A stretch of DNA of 5,588 nucleotides, taken from positions 1-5,588 of the forward strand of contig JAPKZT010000012.1 in NCBI GenBank assembly GCA_026393655.1, in the 5' to 3' direction. A model generated the notes under the pieces. The model saw nothing but the letters and a program-made list of their open reading frames with translations, was not told the DNA's origin and did no database searches. Below are positions 1 through 5,588 of the stretch, piece after piece. Source of the stretch: Actinomycetota bacterium (lineage in GTDB: Bacteria > Actinomycetota > Acidimicrobiia > Acidimicrobiales > Ilumatobacteraceae). The translations under genes and the position numbers were made by a program. Position 1 is the first letter of the stretch, and each line of letters begins with the position of its first letter.

Positions 1-867
1 GGTCGAGTTGAAGCGAGCTCTCGCCAACTTTGGTCGGTTTGACTTGATGAATCAGCAATCGAGCGAATCACAGCATTCGCAAGATAAGAAAAACAGACTA
101 CAAAGACGCTGATAATCAGAAGCCTGAATCGAATGATCTTGAAAGTTGCGTAGTTACGACCGAGCAAAATGCCGGTGATGAAAAACGCCAACCATGGGAA
201 GAGCGGATGGGTGTAGTCAATAAAAATTCGAATCAATAAATTTCGAGGAGAATTGGCTTCGACTGGTGAGAGCCATGTCGTGAAATTTCCGTTAAAAGTT
301 TGTGCGAATCGCCACGACTCAACCGTCGTGGCGATAATTATCGAAACTACGCCGAGCGAAATCAATTTTTGTTTTGACCAATAAGCGATCACGCTGGCGA
401 CCAAAAAAAATGCACCGTAGTACGGAAGAATGGTTCCAGGCCAAATCCAGTTGATGCAATAGCCGAGTGTAAATAAAAAAAGTCCGCGTCGCGCGAGCCG
501 CCAGCGTGTTTCGGATATCAGTTGCGCTGTATTTGTCTCGCTGGTCATGAGTGAAACACCCATGCCCGCGACGATCACAAAGCCAACCGGAAACGGATTA
601 GCAAGTACACCATTAAATGGATGCCACCAGCGTTCGTAAATTGAAGGCTCTGTAGTGCTTAGCGCGCCAGAGAAGTTTAAGTAGCCGTGGTAGTTGAGCA
701 CAATGATTCCGAACAATGCAATTGTTCGCATCACATCCAAACTGACTATTCGAACATCGTTTTCACGAGTACTTGAGCACAATGATTCCGAACAATGCAA
801 TTGTTCGCATCACATCCAAACTGACTATTCGAACATCGTTTTCACGAGTACTTGAGTCAAGCGACAT
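1..867 (-). pseudogene. Membrane acyltransferase-like gene (HGSNAT/DUF1624/DUF418 type), frameshifted by a tandem duplication, 3' end outside window
   Basis: The gene begins at ATG 865..867, two bases after the stop of the upstream alanine-racemase-like gene, with a weak GGA Shine-Dalgarno inside that gene's end. The first frame gives MSLDSSTRENDVRIVSLDVM and about 14 more residues, then stops at TGA 763..765. A second frame, offset by one base, is open from 809 to the window edge. It encodes a hydrophobic protein with several likely membrane segments. Recognisable pieces are the N-terminal R-I-x-S-L-D-V-x-R plus ALFGIIVLNYHGYL, a GFVIVAGMGVSLMT stretch, and HPLFPWLAFFITGILLGR (156..209). These resemble the heparan-alpha-glucosaminide N-acetyltransferase-like/DUF418 membrane families, which are thought to acylate extracytoplasmic sugars; the substrate is unknown here. 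Deleting one 79-bp copy joins both frames seamlessly (GTG CTC AAC TAC CAC). The break is thus entirely due to the duplication. Family assignment is from recalled motifs. Whether the gene is dead, switchable or an assembly error is open. Confidence 0.72.
694..856. repeat. Perfect 79-bp tandem direct repeat, two copies plus 5-bp remnant
   Basis: Bases 694..772 and 773..851 are identical over all 79 positions. The next five bases (852..856, ttgag) repeat the first five of each copy, and the base before copy one (g at 693) differs from c at 772. The layout fits slippage or unequal exchange between two ttgag 5-mers spaced 79 bp apart in the ancestor. The unit encodes roughly residues 6 to 32 of the membrane acyltransferase-like protein, and 79 = 3 x 26 + 1, so the extra copy shifts the frame. 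The absence of any difference between copies suggests a recent event or a sequence-assembly artefact. Confidence 0.97.
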
Positions 868-869
868 TT

Positions 870-1823
870 TTAGATCCAAGAAATAATGTCTGGATACACA
901 CGCGTAAGAGGTTGTTGCACATCGACATAGTCGCCAACCTGTGGCAATTTCTCTCCCTTAGGAATAAACACCATTGAAGTGTGCATATGTGATGGCTCAA
1001 CAAGTTCAAGACGTTGTTGATTGAAATGAAATGGGCTTAGTTCTGCGCCAACTAGATGAACGCCATGACTTGTGCCGGCGCCGATCATTGCAATGGCGCC
1101 ATCTTGTTTGATCTTGATGTTTCGATATCCAACGGTTTCACCCTGACCGACAGATCGAAGATCAAGCACATCGGCCATCAGGTGTGTCATTGATTTATCG
1201 CCAAGCCAAAGTGCTGTACCCGATCTGGCTCGAATTATTCTCTTGGCAAATTCTTGGCGGAGTTGCGTAATGCCACTTGCATCAATATGGCTAACAAACC
1301 AAGGTAACTCAGAAGATATTTGCAGTATCCAGTTTCGAATTTCAGTGAGATGGTCGTTTGGGTCTCCATCAAGAGGTGGGTGAATTGACCAACCAACCTG
1401 AGTCAGCCCCGCATTTTTAAGCGCCGCTAAAACATCTGTCAGTTCATCTTTGTTGGCACCGTAACGGTTCATACTCGAACGAAGTTTGACGATCACAGAT
1501 CCATGCCAAGATTTTTTTCTGAGGTTCTCAACGTGGCTGAGTGAACCAACTGTCAAGATTGTGTTTGCCGGCAAAGACTCTGGCAGTTCGACACCTGCTG
1601 GGGTTAGAACGATCGCAACGCAATTTTTTGGCACTTCGTGTGCTTCAAAAACCGAGCCAACTGCAATTTCATTGGCGATTGAAGCGGCATGAGACATGAG
1701 GGTTGCTCGTCCAAACCCATATCCGTTGCCCTTGACAACCGGGACGAGATCACCAAAACTATTAGCAACTTCACGAAAATGACGCTTCCATGAAATTGAG
1801 TCAACGTTTAATCGCAGAGTCAT
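870..1823 (-). CDS. Alanine-racemase-like PLP (fold type III) protein, short actinobacterial type
   Basis: A 317-residue protein, shorter than the usual 360-390 residues of alanine racemase. The N-terminal barrel carries VPVVKGNGYGFG, with Lys31 as the likely PLP Schiff-base lysine and Tyr35 beside it. Residues 113-122 (K..SSMNRYG) match the K-x-D-T-G-M-x-R-x-G motif, but Asp-Thr-Gly is replaced by Arg-Ser-Ser. Residues 198-208 (RARSGTALWLG) match the R-x-G-x-x-x-Y-G phosphate/pyridine-binding region. Tyr233 in VGYR aligns with the second catalytic Tyr of Alr. Where Alr has G-Y-A-D-G this protein has GAGTSHGV. LSPFHF and EPSHMHTSMVFIP near the C-terminus recall a family I remember next to FemX-type peptidyltransferases in Streptomyces, so this is probably a distinct intact family, not a truncated Alr. 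Likely cytoplasmic. Racemase activity and substrate are not proven. Start ATG lies 24 bases after the dedA-type gene; no strong Shine-Dalgarno is seen. Confidence 0.85.
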   Translation of the reverse strand: MTLRLNVDSISWKRHFREVANSFGDLVPVVKGNGYGFGRATLMSHAASIANEIAVGSVFEAHEVPKNCVAIVLTPAGVELPESLPANTILTVGSLSHVENLRKKSWHGSVIVKLRSSMNRYGANKDELTDVLAALKNAGLTQVGWSIHPPLDGDPNDHLTEIRNWILQISSELPWFVSHIDASGITQLRQEFAKRIIRARSGTALWLGDKSMTHLMADVLDLRSVGQGETVGYRNIKIKQDGAIAMIGAGTSHGVHLVGAELSPFHFNQQRLELVEPSHMHTSMVFIPKGEKLPQVGDYVDVQQPLTRVYPDIISWI

Positions 1824-1847
1824 TGCGACTAACTTTACAGCCGCTTA

Positions 1848-2474
1848 TTAACTGAGTGGCTTTTTCCGTTTAACCCTGTGTGAGATGGCACGGAAACCCT
1901 CAATAATTATCGTCACGCCGAAGGCTCCAGCGAATGCAATCAAAAATGCTTTGGTGTGATCATCAGCAAAAGACTTTCCGCCGATATATCCAAGTAGTGA
2001 TGCATAAAGCGACCACACACTCGCGGCAACAACAGTCCAACCGATAAACCATTTGCGCGGTTGACGAGTAACACCGCATGAAAGTGTAAGAACTGTGCGT
2101 CCACCAGGGATAAATCTCGCAGTGATCAATAACATTCCGCCGCGTTCATGAATCTGGTCAACAATGTTTGCCATTTGTTTGGCACCGCGTTCTGTGCGCG
2201 TTCGTCGCTTGGTTACCCAATCACTTGCTTCGCGTCCGATGAAATAACTTAAGTTGTCGCCGATAAATGCACCACTGGCAGCGCAAGTAATGACAAGTGC
2301 AATTGAAAGTGAACCAGAACCTGCGCTTACGCCACCAATTATCACAAGTGATTCACTTGGCACGATTGGCAGAACAGAATCAAAAACGGCCACTGTGAAA
2401 ATAATCAAATAGAACCATGGCGATGAAGAAGATTCTTTTAGCCAATCAAAAAAAGTATTGACAACTGTGAGCAC
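1848..2474 (-). CDS. DedA-family (VTT/SNARE-associated) membrane protein
   Basis: A 208-residue integral membrane protein, typical of DedA proteins (about 200-220). Visible hallmarks are D32-x-x-x-P36-x-x-P39-x-E41 in the first re-entrant region, G72-D73 with Tyr77 and Gly80, an amphipathic basic stretch around 81-112, R120-F-x-P-G-G-R126, and Y163-x-G-G in a late membrane segment. The C-terminus is basic (RVKRKK) and probably cytoplasmic. Characterised family members move polyprenyl phosphate or phosphatidylethanolamine across the membrane, driven or influenced by proton gradients. Which lipid applies here cannot be read from sequence. Its position two genes after an LCP glycopolymer ligase favours recycling of the polyprenyl carrier, by inference. 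The start is GTG (2472..2474), supported by an AGGG seven bases upstream; there is no in-frame ATG before Met101. Confidence 0.93.
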   Translation of the reverse strand: MLTVVNTFFDWLKESSSSPWFYLIIFTVAVFDSVLPIVPSESLVIIGGVSAGSGSLSIALVITCAASGAFIGDNLSYFIGREASDWVTKRRTRTERGAKQMANIVDQIHERGGMLLITARFIPGGRTVLTLSCGVTRQPRKWFIGWTVVAASVWSLYASLLGYIGGKSFADDHTKAFLIAFAGAFGVTIIIEGFRAISHRVKRKKPLS

Positions 2475-2519
2475 TACGAAACCCTAGCGAGAAACTAAGT
2501 CGCTACTAGTTTGTTCAAA
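2475..2519 (-). promoter_or_regulatory. Leader of the DedA-type gene: Shine-Dalgarno with two interlocking inverted repeats
   Basis: The 45-base gap before the GTG start holds two perfect 6-bp dyads. TAGCGA/TCGCTA uses 2485..2490 with 2500..2505, and AAACTA/TAGTTT uses 2492..2497 with 2507..2512. Each dyad has one arm inside the loop of the other, so they can form alternative hairpins or an H-type pseudoknot in RNA. The AGGG Shine-Dalgarno (about 2482..2486) overlaps one arm. The dyads are seen directly; any regulatory effect is inference, and short dyads can arise by chance. Confidence 0.3.
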
Positions 2520-3110
2520 CTAAATATCTGGCTCTTCGTGCGATTTCAAACGTCGTAAGTTTGGTAAATGTTTGGCAATAATAAACGCAACCAGTGCCAA
2601 CGTTGCAGCGATCTCCCAGTTTTCTGCCTTCTCCCATGAAATGCCAAATGGAAGCGCAATTGAAATTGCCAATGATGCAATCGAAGCTTTACGAGTTGCC
2701 TTGGTCAGGACAAACCATGAAGTAAACAAAACTAAACTTGTCAGTGGAAACAACATAAACATTCCACCACCACCACATGCAACGCCTTTGCCGCCTTTGA
2801 ATTTTCGAGTCACTGGATATGAGTGACCAATAATCGCTGCGAACAAACAAACATATGACAATGGTAAGGGTCGGTCTGATGTAGTGATCCATGCCAGGCC
2901 AACGGCGAGGGCAGCCTTGGCCATATCCATCAAGAACACAGCAAGCCCAACTTTCCATCCAAGATTGCGGATCACATTGGATGCGCCCGGGTTGCCAGAG
3001 CCAACAGTCGTGATGTCAAGATTTTTTCGACCTGCAACGATCGCCGCACTTGGAAACGTTCCAAAAAAATATGAAATAACTATGACAACGATTGCGATCA
3101 GAACTTCCAT
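2520..3110 (-). CDS. plsY: Glycerol-3-phosphate acyltransferase PlsY (acyl-phosphate dependent)
   Basis: PlsY transfers a fatty acyl group from acyl-phosphate (made by PlsX) to glycerol-3-phosphate, giving lysophosphatidic acid, the first step of phospholipid synthesis at the inner face of the membrane. The 196-residue length is normal. Three family motifs are present: S38-G-N-P-G-A-S-N45 followed by RNLG; G95-H-S-Y-P ending in KFKGGKGVA (103-111); and a C-terminal K180-H-x-P-N-L-R-R-L stretch. Hydrophobic segments at about 3-25, 54-75, 84-98, 116-135 and 145-180 fit the multi-pass topology. Motif two is followed by an unusual Cys-Gly-Gly-Gly-Gly where many homologues have a Thr/Ser-rich stretch. 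The ATG start is backed by AGGGG six bases upstream, the best ribosome-binding site in the window. It sits 54 bases after the LCP gene, the widest gap in the block. Confidence 0.97.
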   Translation of the reverse strand: MEVLIAIVVIVISYFFGTFPSAAIVAGRKNLDITTVGSGNPGASNVIRNLGWKVGLAVFLMDMAKAALAVGLAWITTSDRPLPLSYVCLFAAIIGHSYPVTRKFKGGKGVACGGGGMFMLFPLTSLVLFTSWFVLTKATRKASIASLAISIALPFGISWEKAENWEIAATLALVAFIIAKHLPNLRRLKSHEEPDI

Positions 3111-3115
3111 TTAAT

Positions 3116-3121
3116 ACCCCT
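3116..3121 (-). promoter_or_regulatory. Ribosome-binding site of plsY (AGGGGT)
   Basis: On the minus strand AGGGGT lies six bases before the plsY ATG at 3108..3110. It fixes the plsY start and is clearly stronger than the sites before the neighbouring genes, suggesting plsY is initiated independently even if it shares a transcript. Confidence 0.6.
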
Positions 3122-3164
3122 GAGTGATTGTAATCAAGTTGGTTTTGTATGACTGGTCAGAGAG

Positions 3165-4463
3165 CTAGCGACAGTTTGGATCATCTGGCGGAACAACGCC
3201 GACCGTCTTTTGTAGTGCGGTTGCAGTCGGAATTGTTGTTGTCGGCGCTGTCGTAATCGTGGTCGTTTCTGATATCGCCAGAGTCGTTGTCGTGGCAATT
3301 GCAATTCTTTTAGCCACAAGAACAACTGTTGGGTTGTTCTTTGTGCGAATCGAAGCCTTTTGCGCAGTCACTGGTGAGCGACCTTGAAAGATCTCAAGAA
3401 CTTGTTTCATTGATTCAGATTTAATTAGTGGAATCAAAACCGAAAGTTCGCCGATGCGTTTTGGGTAAGAGTCAATCGTGTATGTAGCCACCGTTCGGGT
3501 ATTTAGATCTCGCATTGCTTGAGCCAGGTCTAACATTCCGCGAGGCGTGAGCTGATCGTCGGTAATCACATTTTTCAATGCAGCATTTAGCAAGTCGTTA
3601 GCAACCCCAATGTTTGACGAACCTTTATCAAGTGCTCGTTGCATTGATCGACGCAAGAAATCTTGTTGTCGACTAATTCGGCCGAGGTCGCCTGTTGGGT
3701 CTTCTAACCATTTTTGTTTGGTCGTGTCAAAATATCTATAGCCCGATCGTGAGCGAACATATGCCAGGGCGCGATCGCCGTCAAAATTTATACATCCTGG
3801 TGTAGTGACACTGAAACCAGTTTTCTTGTCATGCGTCGGATACAGAAATGGAACCTTGACGCCGTCAACTGCTGTCACAATCTCTTTGAACGCACAAAAA
3901 TTAACATTTACATAATGATCAACCGGAATGCCGAAACTTTTTTCAATCGTGTCAACCAGACGATTTGGGTCAGTGCTCTTAAATGCAGAGTTGATTCGGT
4001 TTTGTCGAGTTGTGCCGGCGATGTTTACCCAAAGGTCTCTAGGAAACGAGAGAATTGCTGCACGCTTTGAACTCGGGTCAATCCGAATAATCATGATTGT
4101 GTCGCTGCGCTCGCCAAGACTTGTGCGGTCACCGATTCCGCCCGTAGTTTTACTCTTGGCGTCGGCGCATGAGCCGTTGTCTGAACCGGTCAATAAAAAG
4201 TTTTTTGCGTCAAGGCTTTTTGGATCAAGAACCACATCTGAATTAGTTGGTGAATCATTCGCGCTTTGCGTTTGGTTGTCTGGGTTCTCTTGAGAATTAT
4301 TCAATGTGACAATGAGCCGTTGGTTAACACGACCATTAACCCACAACATTCCGAGTCCGGAAAAGACCATTAATGTAACGACGAATATGTTTAGTGACAG
4401 TACGAAATAATGCGATTTCGGTCTTGGGCTAAATTTTGGTTTTGATCTAAACCGTCGCAACAT
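3165..4463 (-). CDS. LytR-CpsA-Psr (LCP) family cell-wall glycopolymer ligase with Thr-rich C-terminal tail
   Basis: LCP enzymes attach polyprenyl-linked glycopolymers (teichoic acid, arabinogalactan, capsule or similar) to peptidoglycan outside the membrane. The 432-residue protein has a short basic cytoplasmic N-terminus, one membrane segment (about 20-42), a polar linker (47-85) and the LCP domain (about 88-280). Domain motifs are NFLLTGSDN (88-96), R119-S-D-T-x-M-I-I-R-I-D129, SFPRDLWV (139-146), R156-I-N-S-A-F, D200-G-V, and the pyrophosphate-lipid binding block D228-G-D-R-A-L-A-Y-V-R-S-R239 followed by D259-L-G-R-I-x-R-Q-Q. Cys190 and Cys224 could form an extracytoplasmic disulfide. Residues 390-415 are about half threonine, followed by PDDPNCR at the end. 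The ATG is seven bases after the valS stop with no clear Shine-Dalgarno, so translational coupling to valS is likely. The polymer attached is unknown. Older names call such proteins transcriptional regulators; that role is not supported. Confidence 0.95.
   Translation of the reverse strand: MLRRFRSKPKFSPRPKSHYFVLSLNIFVVTLMVFSGLGMLWVNGRVNQRLIVTLNNSQENPDNQTQSANDSPTNSDVVLDPKSLDAKNFLLTGSDNGSCADAKSKTTGGIGDRTSLGERSDTIMIIRIDPSSKRAAILSFPRDLWVNIAGTTRQNRINSAFKSTDPNRLVDTIEKSFGIPVDHYVNVNFCAFKEIVTAVDGVKVPFLYPTHDKKTGFSVTTPGCINFDGDRALAYVRSRSGYRYFDTTKQKWLEDPTGDLGRISRQQDFLRRSMQRALDKGSSNIGVANDLLNAALKNVITDDQLTPRGMLDLAQAMRDLNTRTVATYTIDSYPKRIGELSVLIPLIKSESMKQVLEIFQGRSPVTAQKASIRTKNNPTVVLVAKRIAIATTTTLAISETTTITTAPTTTIPTATALQKTVGVVPPDDPNCR
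3219..3296 (-). other. Thr-rich low-complexity coding segment of the LCP protein tail
   Basis: These 26 codons (residues 390-415) contain 14 threonines in runs of two to four, with Ala, Ile and Pro between them. The segment follows the folded LCP part and precedes a 17-residue end containing PPDDPNC. Such tails on secreted proteins usually act as flexible spacers and possible O-glycosylation sites. I recall similar TTT-rich tails in Acidimicrobiia surface proteins; function here is inferred. Confidence 0.6.
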
Positions 4464-4470
4464 GCAATAT

Positions 4471-5588
4471 TTAGGTTAGTGGAGTAGCAAGAGTTACCTG
4501 CGCGACAATATCTTGCGTAGTTGTCTGCGAATCAGAAGTTACAAACTTTATTTCCTGCAATGCTCCGGCGTTGCGTAAGTCAAGAATATTTGCTTCCAAT
4601 AGATCAATCGTTGCACTTGATGTCGTAACGACGAGTTGCGAAACTTCAGCTCTCTGTGAAACCTTTGCTTCTGTTTTGGCACGCCGCACTGCGGCAAGCA
4701 CAACGCAAGTTGCATCAAGCAACGAACTTGCATCATCTGATGCGTCAAAATCTGCAAGAGTCTCTTGAGTTGTTGGCCAGTTCGCCAAATGAATTGAACT
4801 CGATTGCCACCATGACCAAACCTCTTCTGTGGCGAACGGCAACATCGGTGCAAGCAAACGTTGAAGAATACTGAGCGCTCGGTGCAAAGAACTACGCGCC
4901 GATGCCGATTCTTGACCAGGGCTGTATGCGCGAGTCTTCACCAATTCGACATAGTCGTCACAGAACCACCAGAAAAATGCTTCTGTTCGTTCAAGCGCTC
5001 GGGCGTAATCAAATTGTTCAAGTGCGAGTGTGGCTTCGTCAACCACCACTGCGAGGCGAGTGAGCATTGCGTGATCAATCAAATCAGTCGGCTTTGAATC
5101 AACATTTAGCTCACCTGCACCGAGCACAAATTTCGTCAAGTTCAGCAGTTTGGTTGCCAATTTGCGTCCGACTTTCATTTGCTCTTCGCTAAAAGTTGTG
5201 TCAACACCAGGTCGCGCGCAGGCAGCCCAATATCGCACGGCGTCGCTGCCGTATTGATCAAACAAATCTGATGGTGTTACAACATTGCCTTTTGATTTCG
5301 ACATCTTCTTGCGATCCGGGTCGAGAATCCAACCAGATAATGCGGCGTTCTTCCAAGGTGCTTGATTGTGTTCGAAGTTTGAACGAACCATCGTGGCAAA
5401 CAACCACGTGCGAATAATGTCGTGACCTTGTGGCCGAACATCCATCGGGAAAATTCTCGTAAACAAATCTTGATCATCTATCCATCTGCCAGCAATTTGT
5501 GGAGTCAGCGAAGAAGTCGCCCAAGTGTCCATGATGTCTGGGTCACCAACAAACCCGTTGGCTTGGCCGCGTTGATCGGCGACAAAAC
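4471..5588 (-). CDS. valS: Valyl-tRNA synthetase, C-terminal 371 residues (5' part outside window)
   Basis: ValS charges tRNA-Val with valine in the cytoplasm. The frame is open to the window edge, reading VADQRGQANGFVGDPDIMDTWATSS in two adjoining stretches, so the ATG at 5530..5532 is internal and not the start. Class I signatures are the D-x-MDTWATSS block (about 5509..5541), FPMDVRPQGHDIIRTWLF after it, and KMSKS at 5293..5307 within GWILDPDRKKMSKSKGN. The anticodon-binding helical domain follows, with LLNLTKFVL, the FWWFCDDYVELVK segment and MLPFATEEVWSWW. The protein ends about 110 residues after that, at VTLATPLT, and the last part does not look like the long charged coiled coil that closes E. 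coli or Thermus ValS. The WATSS wording, in place of WFSS, suggests the archaeal-like ValS form present in some bacteria. It lies seven bases before the LCP gene and may head the operon. Confidence 0.97.
   Translation of the reverse strand, partial: FVADQRGQANGFVGDPDIMDTWATSSLTPQIAGRWIDDQDLFTRIFPMDVRPQGHDIIRTWLFATMVRSNFEHNQAPWKNAALSGWILDPDRKKMSKSKGNVVTPSDLFDQYGSDAVRYWAACARPGVDTTFSEEQMKVGRKLATKLLNLTKFVLGAGELNVDSKPTDLIDHAMLTRLAVVVDEATLALEQFDYARALERTEAFFWWFCDDYVELVKTRAYSPGQESASARSSLHRALSILQRLLAPMLPFATEEVWSWWQSSSIHLANWPTTQETLADFDASDDASSLLDATCVVLAAVRRAKTEAKVSQRAEVSQLVVTTSSATIDLLEANILDLRNAGALQEIKFVTSDSQTTTQDIVAQVTLATPLT

Noticed and set aside
401..480. A-runs (ccaaaaaaaa and aaataaaaaa) as frameshift or phase-variation tracts
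   Set aside because: They encode Phe/Leu in a membrane segment, and the reading frame is continuous across both, so there is no sign of slippage there.
694..856. The tandem repeat as an iteron, CRISPR or regulatory array
   Set aside because: There are only two copies, with no spacers, and the unit is plain coding sequence of the acyltransferase-like gene.
1825..1844. Hairpin GCGGCT/AGTCGC before the alanine-racemase-like gene, as a terminator or attenuator
   Set aside because: The stem is only 6 bp including one G-U pair, has an 8-base loop and no following U-run; it lies within a 24-base gap where the ribosome passes.
3125..3136. Near-palindrome TGATTGTAATCA between the LCP gene and plsY as an operator
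   Set aside because: The arms are only 5 bp, it is a single occurrence, and no regulator or matching second site is visible.
3111..3137. Promoter for plsY (TTGATT and TATTAA, or TACAAT as a -10 box)
   Set aside because: TTGATT/TATTAA spacing is 15 and the -10 would overlap the ribosome-binding site; TACAAT lacks a fitting -35 box. A plsY promoter is possible but not supported.
3928..4293. Open frame of 121 codons on the plus strand, opposite the LCP gene
   Set aside because: It lies wholly inside a strongly supported LCP gene, has no recognisable domain or ribosome-binding site, and other plus-strand frames (for example 3831..4070) overlap it in the same way.
5530..5532. ATG as the start of the synthetase gene
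   Set aside because: The frame stays open upstream to the window edge and encodes conserved ValS residues (GDPDI before MDTWATSS), so this Met is internal.

Overview
The window is a block of six genes, all read on the minus strand and packed with gaps of 2 to 54 bases. In transcription order (high to low coordinate) they are valS (3' part only), an LCP-family cell-wall glycopolymer ligase, plsY, a DedA-family membrane protein, an alanine-racemase-like PLP protein, and a multi-pass membrane acyltransferase-like gene that runs off the low-coordinate edge. I see no RNA genes, insertion sequences, CRISPR arrays or convincing terminators. No gene-free stretch exceeds 54 bases.

The organism is most likely an uncultured actinobacterium of moderate GC (mid-40s percent by eye), possibly an aquatic Acidimicrobiia-type lineage. 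The reasons are the ValS wording (MDTWATSS, then GWILDPDRKKMSKSKGN), an LCP protein with a Thr-rich tail, and an alanine-racemase-like protein of a short type that I recall from actinobacteria. The taxonomic call is inference.

The layout looks like a housekeeping gene followed by an envelope operon. LCP enzymes move glycopolymers from a polyprenyl carrier onto peptidoglycan. Some DedA proteins return polyprenyl phosphate to the inner leaflet. PlsY makes the first phospholipid precursor. The alanine-racemase-like protein and the membrane acyltransferase may supply or decorate wall components. The functional link is inferred from gene order only.

The most notable feature is a perfect 79-bp tandem duplication (694..772 and 773..851, bounded by the 5-mer ttgag) inside the 5' end of the last gene. 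Because 79 is not a multiple of three, it shifts the frame and stops translation after 34 codons. Removing one copy by eye restores a continuous membrane-protein frame to the window edge. The locus is therefore a recent slippage mutation, a reversible on/off switch, a gene rescued by internal re-initiation, or an assembly error.
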